A DNA stretch of 64,000 nucleotides from an uncultured Nioella sp. GTDB lineage: Bacteria; Pseudomonadota; Alphaproteobacteria; Rhodobacterales; Rhodobacteraceae. Numbering within the stretch: the stretch's first letter is position 1; each line of letters begins with the position of its first letter. The notes beneath the pieces are model-generated. The model was given only the letters and a program-made list of their open reading frames with translations, was not told where the DNA came from and did no database searches. The DNA lies in assembly GCA_947495575.1 (NCBI GenBank), contig CANLZL010000001.1:868001-932000 (forward strand), written 5' to 3'. This document shows positions 45,825-54,749 of this stretch, in pieces. Both the position numbers and the translations under genes were made by a program.

Positions 45825-46992
45825 GCACGTTGACCCGGTCGCGCAACAGAGTCTGAACCCTGCGTCCCCATGCGGGCCAGTTCAAACGATCTTCGTAAAT
45901 GGCGCGCGCTGATAGCCTCAGCGCGCGATATCTGTCTGGTTCGCTCAAATGGTTTTCGATCAACGATGCAAAGTCGGATGCCTTGGATCCTATCGGAAGG
46001 GCATAACCGTTTTCACGATCCCAAACCGGGACACCGCCCGCTTTCAGGCATAGGGACGGCAGGCCATAGGCCGACGCCTCGCAAAAGGCAAAGCCGTAGG
46101 ATTCCATGGAGGGCATCACAAGGAAATGCGCGTGCCGGAAACAATCCTGAAAGATCTGCATGTCCTGTGGTTTGGATTTGTCGAGATGTGGGTAAACATG
46201 CACCCAGTCCGCCATAACTTCGTTAGGGGGCCGGCAGCCGATCACGGTAAGATGAGCGTCGATTCCGTCGCGCCGCAATTGGGAAACGGTTTCAGCAGTC
46301 AGCCAGCCGCCTTTCGCGGCCCAGTCCCGGCCAACCAGCAGTATATTGAGGGGCAAGTGCGGTCCAATGGGCGGCCCCTCTGCAGGGCCAGGGTCGGGCA
46401 CATTGGCCCCCCATGGTACGGTCAGCGCTTTTTGCGGAGACAGCCCATATCGACCAATGGTCGCGTCCCGCAGCCAATCCGAGGGCCAAAGGGCCAGATC
46501 AACTTGGCGAAAGACCCGCGCTTCGGCGGCTTCGATCATCGGATCAATCAGGCGCGACGGTTTGAAATGCGAGCCAAAACTCTGGCCGACCTCCGATTGC
46601 TTGTAAATCGTCGGTGTCGCGTCCGAGCTGTAGGCCGTGACCATCGGATAGGGCAGGTTGAGCCGCGACAAAGAGTGAAAAGAATAGGCGCAAAACAGCA
46701 CGTCAAAGCGGTCTTTGCGCAACGCAGCCTTGATTTGCGGGGCTATGACGCGGGCCAAGGCCAGATGCATACGCCACCGCGCACGGATCGACAGCGTTTC
46801 TGGCGCGGCAAGAACGGCCTTTCGCAAAGGTTCGGCCAAACCCCAGGAAATCGGCAGGGGCGTCACACGCCCGACATGGGTCTGCAAGGTTTCGAAGATG
46901 CGGGTATTGCCGCCGGAATAGGAATGCCGGTCGCCTGGATCGAAGTCGCAAAGATAGGCGATGTTCAGCTCTGTCTGCCCCGGTTCGGTCAT
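45784..46992 (-). CDS. Glycosyltransferase family 1/4-like protein
   Basis: A 402-residue GT-B fold protein. The N-terminal half (IAYLCDFDPGDRHSYSGGN) and the nucleotide-sugar half (NILLVGRDWAAKGGWLTAETV; FLVMPSMESYGFAFCEASAYGLP, with the GT4 EX7E-type motif) are visible. It would add a sugar to the EPS repeat unit. The ATG at 46992 was chosen because it opens directly on the Rossmann strand; the frame upstream reads low-quality sequence. It points against the rest of the cluster. Confidence 0.8.
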   Translation of the reverse strand: MTEPGQTELNIAYLCDFDPGDRHSYSGGNTRIFETLQTHVGRVTPLPISWGLAEPLRKAVLAAPETLSIRARWRMHLALARVIAPQIKAALRKDRFDVLFCAYSFHSLSRLNLPYPMVTAYSSDATPTIYKQSEVGQSFGSHFKPSRLIDPMIEAAEARVFRQVDLALWPSDWLRDATIGRYGLSPQKALTVPWGANVPDPGPAEGPPIGPHLPLNILLVGRDWAAKGGWLTAETVSQLRRDGIDAHLTVIGCRPPNEVMADWVHVYPHLDKSKPQDMQIFQDCFRHAHFLVMPSMESYGFAFCEASAYGLPSLCLKAGGVPVWDRENGYALPIGSKASDFASLIENHLSEPDRYRALRLSARAIYEDRLNWPAWGRRVQTLLRDRVNVLNAPSRAEPRRTS

Positions 46993-47010
46993 CCCAAACT
47001 CTTTCCCAAT

Positions 47011-47081
47011 TGCCCCTATTGGGGGCATAATTCTGCCCCATGTACTGGTTATATCAGGGGTTCTACCCCCCTTTAGGGGGG
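47011..47081. promoter_or_regulatory. Cluster of GC palindromes in a divergent promoter region
   Basis: Between the glycosyltransferase (minus) and polymerase (plus) starts lie TGCCCCTATTGGGGGCA (47011-47027) and CCCCCC-TTTA-GGGGGG (47066-47081), with another GCCCC word between. Both have a C-run, four AT-rich bases, and a G-run. They could be binding sites for one regulator or RNA hairpins. Confidence 0.4.
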
Positions 47082-47134
47082 AAACCGGGCAAAACCATGA
47101 CGAAGCAGCCAAAAAAGGATAACCGGTAAACAGG

Positions 47135-48514
47135 ATGCCCAATGCGATCGCACAGTTGATGCTGGTCCTATGGCCGGTGATCTCGGTTTGGCTCTTTGTC
47201 AAACTGCCGATTGGGCGCGCGCTGATTGCCAGCTTGATTTTGGGATATTTGTTCTTGCCGCCGCCGCCTGCGGGGTTTGACTTTCCGCTACTGCCGCCAT
47301 TGACCAAAGAGACCATACCCAGCCTTGTGGCGGTGTTTGCCTGCCTGCTTCTCTATCGCGATCAGATTCAGATCTTGCCGCGCAACCCTTTGGCGAGGGT
47401 TCTGTTGGCGGTCTTTGTCCTTAGCCCGATCGGCACGGTATTGACCAATGGCGATCCGATCTATGTCGGGGACACTTTCATTCCCGGATTGCGTCTGCGC
47501 GAGGGGATTGCCCAGGGTATCAACCAGTTGCTGTTGATTTCGCCGATGGTGCTGGCACAGGGTGTACTGCGCAGCAATGACGACCTTCGTGATGTTATCT
47601 GGGCGCTGTTTCTTGCCGGTTTGGCATATTCCCTACCGATGCTGGTGGAAATACGGCTCAGCCCGCAGCTAAACATCTGGATTTACGGTTATTTCCAGCA
47701 CAGTTTCGAACAGATGATCCGCTTTGGCGGTTTTCGCCCGATTGTGTTTCTCTATCATGGGCTGTGGGCGGCCTTCCTGATGATGACGGCGGTGCTGGCA
47801 GCTTTGACTATTGCCAAGGCAGACGTAACGCGGCGCGCCGTCCTTTGGTGGCTCTTGGCAGGGTACCTGCTGGTTGTTTTGATCCTGTGCAAATCAGTTG
47901 CCTCGCTACTATACGGGGTGGCCTTTGCGCCGGTGGTGATCCTTCTAAGCACGCGCATGCAAATCAGCATTGCGATGATCTTTGCCGTTATGGTGATGGT
48001 CTACCCGGTGCTGAAAACCACAAATTTGGTTCCCGAAGAACGGTTGTTGGCCGCAGCAGAAGAGATCGACGAAGAGCGTGCAGGGTCGCTCCGGTTCCGG
48101 CTTGTGAATGAAAACATCCTGATGGCCCATGCCAATGAACGGCCACTGTTCGGCTGGGGCAGTTGGGGGCGTAATCAGCTCTATGATGAGGTGACGGGTG
48201 AGATCACAACCACCACCGATGGGCGTTGGATCATCACAATCGGGGTCTACGGCTGGCTTGGGTTCTTCGCAGAATTTGGCCTGCTGACACTGCCGATCTT
48301 TTTGCTTGGGTGGCGCACGTTTGGAGTCATCGAAAAGATCCCTCCGTGGTTGGGTGGCGCAGCGATCATCCTGGCAATCAACCTCTTTGATCTCTTGCCA
48401 AACGCCACTTTGACGCCGATGACCTGGCTGATGGTTGGCGCGCTTTTGGGATATTCCGAACAGGCCCAATTCAAACGACGTCGCAAGGCCGCGCCCTTGC
48501 AAACCGTGTTGTAA
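47135..48514 (+). CDS. O-antigen/EPS polymerase (Wzy/ExoQ-like)
   Basis: A 459-residue inner membrane protein with about ten to twelve hydrophobic segments. A large periplasmic loop follows the middle helices (ERLLAAAEEIDEERAGSLRF), and the Wzy_C-type motif ANERPLFGWGSWGRN is present. Polymerases of this class join lipid-linked repeat units in the periplasm. It precedes another glycosyltransferase gene by nine bases, on the same strand. The ribosome site is poor. Confidence 0.82.
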   Translation: MPNAIAQLMLVLWPVISVWLFVKLPIGRALIASLILGYLFLPPPPAGFDFPLLPPLTKETIPSLVAVFACLLLYRDQIQILPRNPLARVLLAVFVLSPIGTVLTNGDPIYVGDTFIPGLRLREGIAQGINQLLLISPMVLAQGVLRSNDDLRDVIWALFLAGLAYSLPMLVEIRLSPQLNIWIYGYFQHSFEQMIRFGGFRPIVFLYHGLWAAFLMMTAVLAALTIAKADVTRRAVLWWLLAGYLLVVLILCKSVASLLYGVAFAPVVILLSTRMQISIAMIFAVMVMVYPVLKTTNLVPEERLLAAAEEIDEERAGSLRFRLVNENILMAHANERPLFGWGSWGRNQLYDEVTGEITTTTDGRWIITIGVYGWLGFFAEFGLLTLPIFLLGWRTFGVIEKIPPWLGGAAIILAINLFDLLPNATLTPMTWLMVGALLGYSEQAQFKRRRKAAPLQTVL

Positions 48515-48523
48515 CGAGGGGCC

Positions 48524-49846
48524 ATGGAACAACGTCCACGCATATTGGTAATAGCCGAGGCCGCGAACCCCGAATGGGTTAGCGTGCCGCTGATTGGGTG
48601 GTCCGTGTCACAGGCTTTGCGCGAAGTGGCCGATGTTCACCTTGTCACCCAGATCCGAAACCGCGACGCAATTTTGCGGGCGGGGTTGGTCGAAGGGCAG
48701 GATTTTACAGCCATCGACAGTGAGGCCCTGGCCCGCCCGCTTTGGGCCTTGGGTGAAAAGTTGCGCATGGGGCAGGGCAAGGGCTGGACCACGTTGCAAC
48801 TGATCAATGCCTTGTCCTACCCGCATTTTGAACGGCTGATCTGGAAAGCATTTGGAGACGATTTGAAGGCCGGATCCTACGACCTGGTTCACCGTGTGAC
48901 GCCACTATCTCCGACAATCTCTAGCCCGCTGGCCAAGAAATGCGCCCGGGCTGGTGTACCGTTTGTGTTGGGCCCATTAAACGGCGGCGTGCCGTGGCCA
49001 AAGGCGTTTGACGCGGCCCGCCGGCAGGAACGTGAATGGCTGTCCTATCTGCGCAGCGCATACAAATCCTTGCCCGGCCGGGGTGCAACGCTGAAACATG
49101 CCGCGGCCATCATTGCCGGATCGCGCCACACGGCGTCAGAAATTCCCGATACGGTGGCTGAAAAGATCTTCTACCTGCCGGAAAACGGCATTGACCCAAA
49201 CCGGTTTTCACAAGTTGCAACGCCCAGTGCAGACGGTCCGCTGCGCGGTGTCTTTATTGGCCGAATGGTTCCCTATAAGGGGCCGGATATGTTGCTGGAG
49301 GCGGCGCTGCCGCTATTGAAATCCGGTAAAATGGCCTTGGATCTGGTCGGGGACGGGCCAATGTTGGAGGATCTAAAAGCATTCGCGGATCAGCACGATC
49401 TTGCAAATTCCGTCACATTCCATGGCTGGATGGCCCATGGTCAGGTCCAGCGCGTGGCCTGTCAGGCCGATCTGCTGACCTTTCCGTCGATCCGCGAATT
49501 CGGCGGCGGTGTGGTTTTGGAGGCAATGGCGCTTGGGCTACCCTCCCTCATCGTGGACTATGCCGGTCCGGCCGAGTTGTTGACGCCCGCGTGCGGCTGG
49601 ACGGTGCCCTTAGGTTCGCGTGAAGACATCGTCCATGGTTTCCGAACAAGGTTGAGCGAACTGGCCCGCGATAAAACGCCACTGAAAACGGCAGGCATGG
49701 CAGGAAAAGCACGGGTCGAGGCGCATTTCACCTGGGCAAGAAAAGCCGCGCAACTGTCGCAAATCTATGATTGGGTTCTGGGGCAAAGACAGGCTAAACC
49801 TGTTTTGTTGGATGAGGAGGTGGGCGATGCGCATGCGGCTGAATAG
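48524..49846 (+). CDS. Glycosyltransferase family 4
   Basis: A 440-residue GT-B fold protein. The C-terminal half is clear: GVFIGRMVPYKGPDMLLEA, LVGDGPMLEDLKAF, VTFHGWM and LLTFPSIREFGGGVVLEAMA with the catalytic E-x7-E motif. The N-terminal half contains VLGPLNGGVPWPKAF, typical of a GT4 subgroup found in EPS loci. It is co-directional with the polymerase gene; the next gene starts inside its last codons, so translation is coupled. Confidence 0.88.
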   Translation: MEQRPRILVIAEAANPEWVSVPLIGWSVSQALREVADVHLVTQIRNRDAILRAGLVEGQDFTAIDSEALARPLWALGEKLRMGQGKGWTTLQLINALSYPHFERLIWKAFGDDLKAGSYDLVHRVTPLSPTISSPLAKKCARAGVPFVLGPLNGGVPWPKAFDAARRQEREWLSYLRSAYKSLPGRGATLKHAAAIIAGSRHTASEIPDTVAEKIFYLPENGIDPNRFSQVATPSADGPLRGVFIGRMVPYKGPDMLLEAALPLLKSGKMALDLVGDGPMLEDLKAFADQHDLANSVTFHGWMAHGQVQRVACQADLLTFPSIREFGGGVVLEAMALGLPSLIVDYAGPAELLTPACGWTVPLGSREDIVHGFRTRLSELARDKTPLKTAGMAGKARVEAHFTWARKAAQLSQIYDWVLGQRQAKPVLLDEEVGDAHAAE

Positions 49847-52604
49847 ATTGGCAATTTGGGCGTTTGCGGCTGCAATGGTCACGCTTCCGGCAAAGGCCAA
49901 GGATGTGCGCGCCTTCTTTTTTGGCAACTCGCTGATCAACCATGTTTCGGGCAGCGATGAAACAACAGTTCCCCATTGGCTAAGTGCGCTGGCCGAGGCG
50001 GGGGGGCATGGTTTTGCTGCTGACGGCGTCTTTGGTGATTTGCCTGGCTTTGCCCGCAACCTGCCGCCCGAAGCAAATTGGTCTTTTGCCAATACGCGCT
50101 CCATTTTGGCCGAGCGTGGCATCGGGTTTCGCCGGGCAGGCTTTGACACATTCGTCTTGAATCCGCGAAATTTCGTGCAGGATCAATCGCCGGACATGCC
50201 GTTTTGGGGCGACAACCCTGAACAATATACTGCCATAACCGCGTCCACGCGTCTTTTTGACTGGACCGATTTTCAGGCCCCGAATGCCCGCTATTTCATC
50301 TATGAGGGATGGGCCGATATGGCCCCTTTCTTGCGAAGTTTTCCGCCAAATGACCGGCGGCTTACCCGCTACCACCAGTTCAATTTGGGCGCCTATCACG
50401 ATTGGTACGTTGACTACCACCGGATGGTATCTGAGGTGCGGCCCAACCTCGACATTACCCTGATTCCGGTGGCCTCGGTTCTGGCCCAACTGCTGACGGA
50501 AACCAGATTGTCCGAGATAGACGTGACGGATCTATACTCCGATGATGCGCCGCATGGCACGGAAACGCTCTATTTTCTGGCATCGCTCATCACCTATTCT
50601 GCGATCTTCAACGAAATCCCGCCAGTGATGGAGTTGCCCCAGACGATCCATCCGCTTGTTTCCGAAATCTATCCAGAAATCACAGCTCTGATCTGGACCC
50701 GGGCCAGAGGCGGTGCCATGGATGCCCCCACTGCGCCACCGCCGGTCACTGGCCTCACCGATCCGGCCCTTGCCATGGGATTGACCGGAATTTCGGACTG
50801 GTCAACACAGATGCCCTTTATTGACTTGATGAAATCGGCCCGCCCTTGGATCGGGCATTTGCCGGATCAATGGGGGGGCTTTGACAGCGAGAGGTTAGAA
50901 CTGGGCGGGTATCTGGATGACGATGGCTGGCCGCAGACGATGCCAGAGGGCGTTTTGGCGCTTGAGACATTTGTCCTGACCGATTTGCCTGAAACCGCGT
51001 CGGCGTCGGCGGGCCGGTACCGTGTCACTTGGGAAGGGCAGGGCGATCTGCAGCTGATTGGGCGTGCAGAAAATGTCGATATGCTCGATGGGACAGCCTG
51101 GTTTACATTCACCCCGGGTGAGGGGCCTGTCGCCCTTCGTATTGAGGCGCTGGATGCGGAAAACCCAATCCGGAACATCACGATAATTCGCGACGATCAC
51201 CTGGACCTGCATGAATTGGGCGAGGTGTTCAATCCAGACTGGATCCGCCATGTTCAGAACCTGCGCGCCGTGCGGTTCATGGATTGGATGGACACCAACA
51301 ATTCGCTTCAAATAATTTGGGATGATCGCCCACGCCCGTCTGATTACACTTTTATTCGGCGCGGTGTGCCGGTTGAGATCATGGTGCAATTGGCCAACCA
51401 GATTGGCGCTGATCCGTGGTTCACCATGCCCCACATGGCTGATGACACGTATAACCAGAACTTTGCCCAATATGTCGAAGCGCGCCTGGCGCCGGACTTG
51501 CGCGCCTATGTCGAATTCTCAAACGAGGTCTGGAATTTTCTGTTCCAACAAGCGCATTGGGCGGCAGCTCAGGCAGCGGCCCTTTGGGACGGGGCGGAGG
51601 GCGACGCATGGATGCAATTTGCCGGTCTGCGCGCAGCCCAAGTCATGGATATTTGGTCAGATGTTTTTGAAGGGCAATCTGACCGGCTGATCCGGGTTGT
51701 GGGCACGCAGGGCAGTTGGCCGGGTTTAGAAGAGGCCCTTTTGACGGCACCTTTGGCTGTTGCTGATGGCCTTGCCGCCCCCGTCGACAGCTTTGATGTT
51801 TACGCGATTGCCGGGTATTTCGGCTATGAACTTGGGACCGAGGACTTTGCCCCTGACATTCTTGAGTGGATTGAAGAGGGCGTGGCAAATGAGCAGATCG
51901 CCCGCAGTTTGCGGAATGGGTCGCTTGCGGAACTGGTAGATGAGAGTTTCCCCTACCATGCGCGTGTTGCGGCCGAACATGGCCTGGATCTAGTCATGTA
52001 TGAGGGGGGCACCCATATCCTGGGCCACGGTGAGTTTCTGGAAAATGAGACACTGACCCGGGCCTTTGTGAATTTCAACTACAGCTCTGAAATCGCTGAG
52101 ATTTATGCGGATCTTCTTACCGGTTGGCGCGCAGCGGGCGGCACGCTGTTCAATGGGTTTGTCGATGTCTCTGCGCCGTCGCAATGGGGCAGTTGGGGCG
52201 CGCTGCGCCATCTCAATGACAGCAATCCCCGATGGGCCACATTAGAGGCATATAACGCCACCGCTGGCGGCAATTGGGAAGACCGCAGCAACACGGCCTT
52301 TTCGCATGGTATCTATGTCTGGGGCAGCAGTTCAGAGGATGACCTTCATGGATCGCAAGAAAGGGATATCTTCCTCGCCGGGCTAGGCGATGACGTGCTT
52401 CATCTTGGCCCGGGCGACCGGGCACATGGCGGCGCCGGCAGGGATCGCGCGGTCCTTCCGGGACGGGCGGCGGATTACGCGTTGATCGAAGAGGGCGAAT
52501 TTGTCATCCTGAACGGACCCGGCGCGCCCATTCGTATGTTGTCTGTTGAAATCGCAGAGTTTTCAGAAGAGCCCGGCGCGCTCTATGCATTAGGGGGCGC
52601 GTGA
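49827..52604 (+). CDS. Large secreted protein: GNSL-type N-part, glycosidase-like middle, RTX tail
   Basis: A 925-residue protein. A Sec signal peptide (LAIWAFAAAMVTLPAKA, cleavage near residue 24) precedes an N-terminal part with FFGNSLINHV (about 31-40), reminiscent of SGNH hydrolases. The middle (about 470-780) resembles a glycoside hydrolase barrel: RFMDWMDTNNS, WFTMPHMADDTYNQN and AYVEFSNEVWNF, where Asn566-Glu567 looks like a clan-A acid/base pair, with LVMYEGGTHI later as a possible nucleophile strand. Residues about 829-880 hold RTX-like repeats (GLGDDVLHLGPGD, GGAGRD). GAGGAGG precedes the ATG. It probably trims or releases the polysaccharide made by this cluster (inference). Confidence 0.8.
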   Translation: MRMRLNRLAIWAFAAAMVTLPAKAKDVRAFFFGNSLINHVSGSDETTVPHWLSALAEAGGHGFAADGVFGDLPGFARNLPPEANWSFANTRSILAERGIGFRRAGFDTFVLNPRNFVQDQSPDMPFWGDNPEQYTAITASTRLFDWTDFQAPNARYFIYEGWADMAPFLRSFPPNDRRLTRYHQFNLGAYHDWYVDYHRMVSEVRPNLDITLIPVASVLAQLLTETRLSEIDVTDLYSDDAPHGTETLYFLASLITYSAIFNEIPPVMELPQTIHPLVSEIYPEITALIWTRARGGAMDAPTAPPPVTGLTDPALAMGLTGISDWSTQMPFIDLMKSARPWIGHLPDQWGGFDSERLELGGYLDDDGWPQTMPEGVLALETFVLTDLPETASASAGRYRVTWEGQGDLQLIGRAENVDMLDGTAWFTFTPGEGPVALRIEALDAENPIRNITIIRDDHLDLHELGEVFNPDWIRHVQNLRAVRFMDWMDTNNSLQIIWDDRPRPSDYTFIRRGVPVEIMVQLANQIGADPWFTMPHMADDTYNQNFAQYVEARLAPDLRAYVEFSNEVWNFLFQQAHWAAAQAAALWDGAEGDAWMQFAGLRAAQVMDIWSDVFEGQSDRLIRVVGTQGSWPGLEEALLTAPLAVADGLAAPVDSFDVYAIAGYFGYELGTEDFAPDILEWIEEGVANEQIARSLRNGSLAELVDESFPYHARVAAEHGLDLVMYEGGTHILGHGEFLENETLTRAFVNFNYSSEIAEIYADLLTGWRAAGGTLFNGFVDVSAPSQWGSWGALRHLNDSNPRWATLEAYNATAGGNWEDRSNTAFSHGIYVWGSSSEDDLHGSQERDIFLAGLGDDVLHLGPGDRAHGGAGRDRAVLPGRAADYALIEEGEFVILNGPGAPIRMLSVEIAEFSEEPGALYALGGA

Positions 52605-52638
52605 CATGGCCACAAACATCGCAATGGGCGGTGAGGGG

Positions 52639-53844
52639 TCAGGTGCTCTGCTCAGGCCAAATCGCGTTGATCAACATCTCTGCGCCGCGACCCGAATGAA
52701 ACCCTTCGACGATACGTTGACGCCCTTGGCGCGACAGGGCCGCCGCCCGTTCAGGGTCATCAGCAAGCGCGGATATGGCTGCGGCCAGCGCGGCAGGATC
52801 CTTTGGCGCAACCAAAACACCATCCTGGCCGTCGCGGATCAGTTCCGCGACCCCACCGGCGGCCGTACCAATCGTCGGTATGCCGCAGCTCATCGCCTCC
52901 ATCAGGGCGACGCCCAACGGCTCGTGCCAGCTGGCAAGCGTGAACATATGGGCGTTCTGGATTTTGGACTTCACGGTATCGGCGTCGACCGCGCCGAGCA
53001 TGCGAACATGGTTCGCGAGGCCAAGCTCAGCAATGCGCGCCTCAAGTGTTTTACGATACCCAGATCCGCCGTCATCGTCTTCGCCAGCGATCTCAAGCTG
53101 CACGTCGCGCCCTTGATCCAACAGCAATTTTACGGCCTGCATCAGGTCTTGGTGACCTTTCACAACATTCAGCCGCCCGCAGGAAAACAGTCGCAACACC
53201 TCGCCGGTTTTTGCAGCCTTGTACGGGGCCAACGGCTGCAACACGTCCGTATCAACACCCATTGGCTGGATCAGCAGCGTTGCGGGCAAGTCGCCGGGCA
53301 TGTCTTCCTGCATTTCGGACAGGAGCTTCTCAGTGATGATGGAGGCAAAAGCGGCATTCCGCCATTTGAACGCCTGACCCGGGCCGTAATCGCTGAGCGG
53401 GCCATGCAGCGTGATGGAGTAATCAGGCCCACCCATTTTATGCGCGATGGTCGCCAACAACGCTGCGCGGCCACAGGAATGCACATGAATATGTCCGATT
53501 CCCTTCGTCCGGCAGTGTCGGATCAGGGCTTGCGCGGCCGGGATCGACAACGCGATATCTTTAGCCATTCCGCGCCCGTCACGCCGGGCCTCGCGCAGCA
53601 ATTCGCCATAAGGCAATCGGGGCAGGGCGCTAAGACCAGCCAAGACATCAGGACGGCCCAGATAGGTTGTGCGCGCCATGGCCTCAGACGACCAGTCATG
53701 CGCCACCAGCCCGGCAGGCGGTTTGCGGGTCGAAAACAGGTGCACTTCGATACCGCGCTTTTCCAGCTCTGCAATTTCACGCCAGAAAAAGATATGGGTC
53801 TGGCCAGGGAATTGCGGCACGAGATAGCCCAGTTTTCGCGTCAT
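52639..53844 (-). CDS. Glycosyltransferase family 4 (EPS)
   Basis: A 401-residue GT-B fold protein. LGYLVPQFPGQTHIFFWREI is a typical start for colanic-acid-type GT4 enzymes. HVHSCGRAALLATIAHKM is in the acceptor half; RLFSCGRLNVVKGHQDLMQA and FTLASWHEPLGVALMEAMSCGIPT with the E-x7-E motif form the donor half. It stands alone on the minus strand inside the cluster. The plus strand opposite has a 441-codon open frame that I take as a shadow. Confidence 0.88.
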   Translation of the reverse strand: MTRKLGYLVPQFPGQTHIFFWREIAELEKRGIEVHLFSTRKPPAGLVAHDWSSEAMARTTYLGRPDVLAGLSALPRLPYGELLREARRDGRGMAKDIALSIPAAQALIRHCRTKGIGHIHVHSCGRAALLATIAHKMGGPDYSITLHGPLSDYGPGQAFKWRNAAFASIITEKLLSEMQEDMPGDLPATLLIQPMGVDTDVLQPLAPYKAAKTGEVLRLFSCGRLNVVKGHQDLMQAVKLLLDQGRDVQLEIAGEDDDGGSGYRKTLEARIAELGLANHVRMLGAVDADTVKSKIQNAHMFTLASWHEPLGVALMEAMSCGIPTIGTAAGGVAELIRDGQDGVLVAPKDPAALAAAISALADDPERAAALSRQGRQRIVEGFHSGRGAEMLINAIWPEQST

Positions 53845-53927
53845 ATCTCTTTTGTACCTTCGCCCGTTGCGCTTAGCGCTAAACTGGTGAAAAAAGCCAG
53901 CAAGGTCAAAGGCAAAAGGGGGCTTGC

Positions 53928-54749
53928 ATGATCTCGATCATCATTCCGGCCCATAATGAAGAGACCCTATTGGGCGGTTGCCTTGCCCGGCTGCTTGATG
54001 CGGCAGGACCGGATGGGCCGGTCGAAGTCATTGTGGCCGCAAATGGATGCCGGGACGGAACCGTAAAGGTTGCGGAAGGCCTGCGCGCGGATTTCGCTGC
54101 AAGGGACTGGGGTTATCACATTCTTGATCTTCCCGAAGGCGGAAAACCCGGCGCGTTGAATGCCGCCGATCAGCAAGCGCAATTTGCGATGCGGGCCTAT
54201 CTTGATGCAGATGTCACAATTGCACCGGATCTCGTCAAAAGAACCGTCGCTGCACTGAACCGACCAGAGCCTGCTTATGCCTCGGGTGCCGTTCGGATCG
54301 CCGCCACTGGCGTGGTGTCGCGCCGTTACGCGAGGTTTTGGGGCAAGGTGCCTTTCATGGCCGAAGGCGTGCCCGGTTGCGGTTTTTTTGCTGTGAACGG
54401 AGCGGGCAGGGCGAGATGGACGACCTTTCCCGACATTATTTCCGATGACACATTTGTTCGCCTGCAGTTTGCTCCGGAAGAACGGCACCTTGTGGCCTCA
54501 AGCTATAACTGGCCGATTGCTGAGGGATTTATGAATTTGATCCGGGTTCGTCGTCGCCAAGATGCCGGTGTTCGCGAAATCGGCCAAAAATTCCCTGAAC
54601 TTCTGCGAAATGCCGGGCCAGCGGGCGTCAGCGCAGGCGACAAATTTCGAATGGCTCTGGGCGATCCGATCGGGTTTCTGACCTATTCCAGCGTCGCTTT
54701 GGTCGTGAAGCTGCTGCCCGCCCCCAAAGAGTGGAGCCGCGGACGATGA
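53928..54749 (+). CDS. Glycosyltransferase family 2
   Basis: A 273-residue GT-A enzyme. ISIIIPAHNEETLLGGCLARLL opens the nucleotide-sugar fold, VEVIVAANGCRDGTV is the second strand, and AYLDADVTI is the DXD metal motif. The acceptor part includes GVPGCGFFAVNGAGRARW and DIISDDTFV. It diverges from the GT4 gene at 52639-53844 and overlaps the flippase gene as ATGA at 54746. Confidence 0.88.
   Translation: MISIIIPAHNEETLLGGCLARLLDAAGPDGPVEVIVAANGCRDGTVKVAEGLRADFAARDWGYHILDLPEGGKPGALNAADQQAQFAMRAYLDADVTIAPDLVKRTVAALNRPEPAYASGAVRIAATGVVSRRYARFWGKVPFMAEGVPGCGFFAVNGAGRARWTTFPDIISDDTFVRLQFAPEERHLVASSYNWPIAEGFMNLIRVRRRQDAGVREIGQKFPELLRNAGPAGVSAGDKFRMALGDPIGFLTYSSVALVVKLLPAPKEWSRGR

Noticed and set aside
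52606-53931. 441-codon open frame on the plus strand
   Set aside because: It lies opposite a well-supported GT4 glycosyltransferase with all motifs; its own reading is Arg/His/Gln-rich with no domain.
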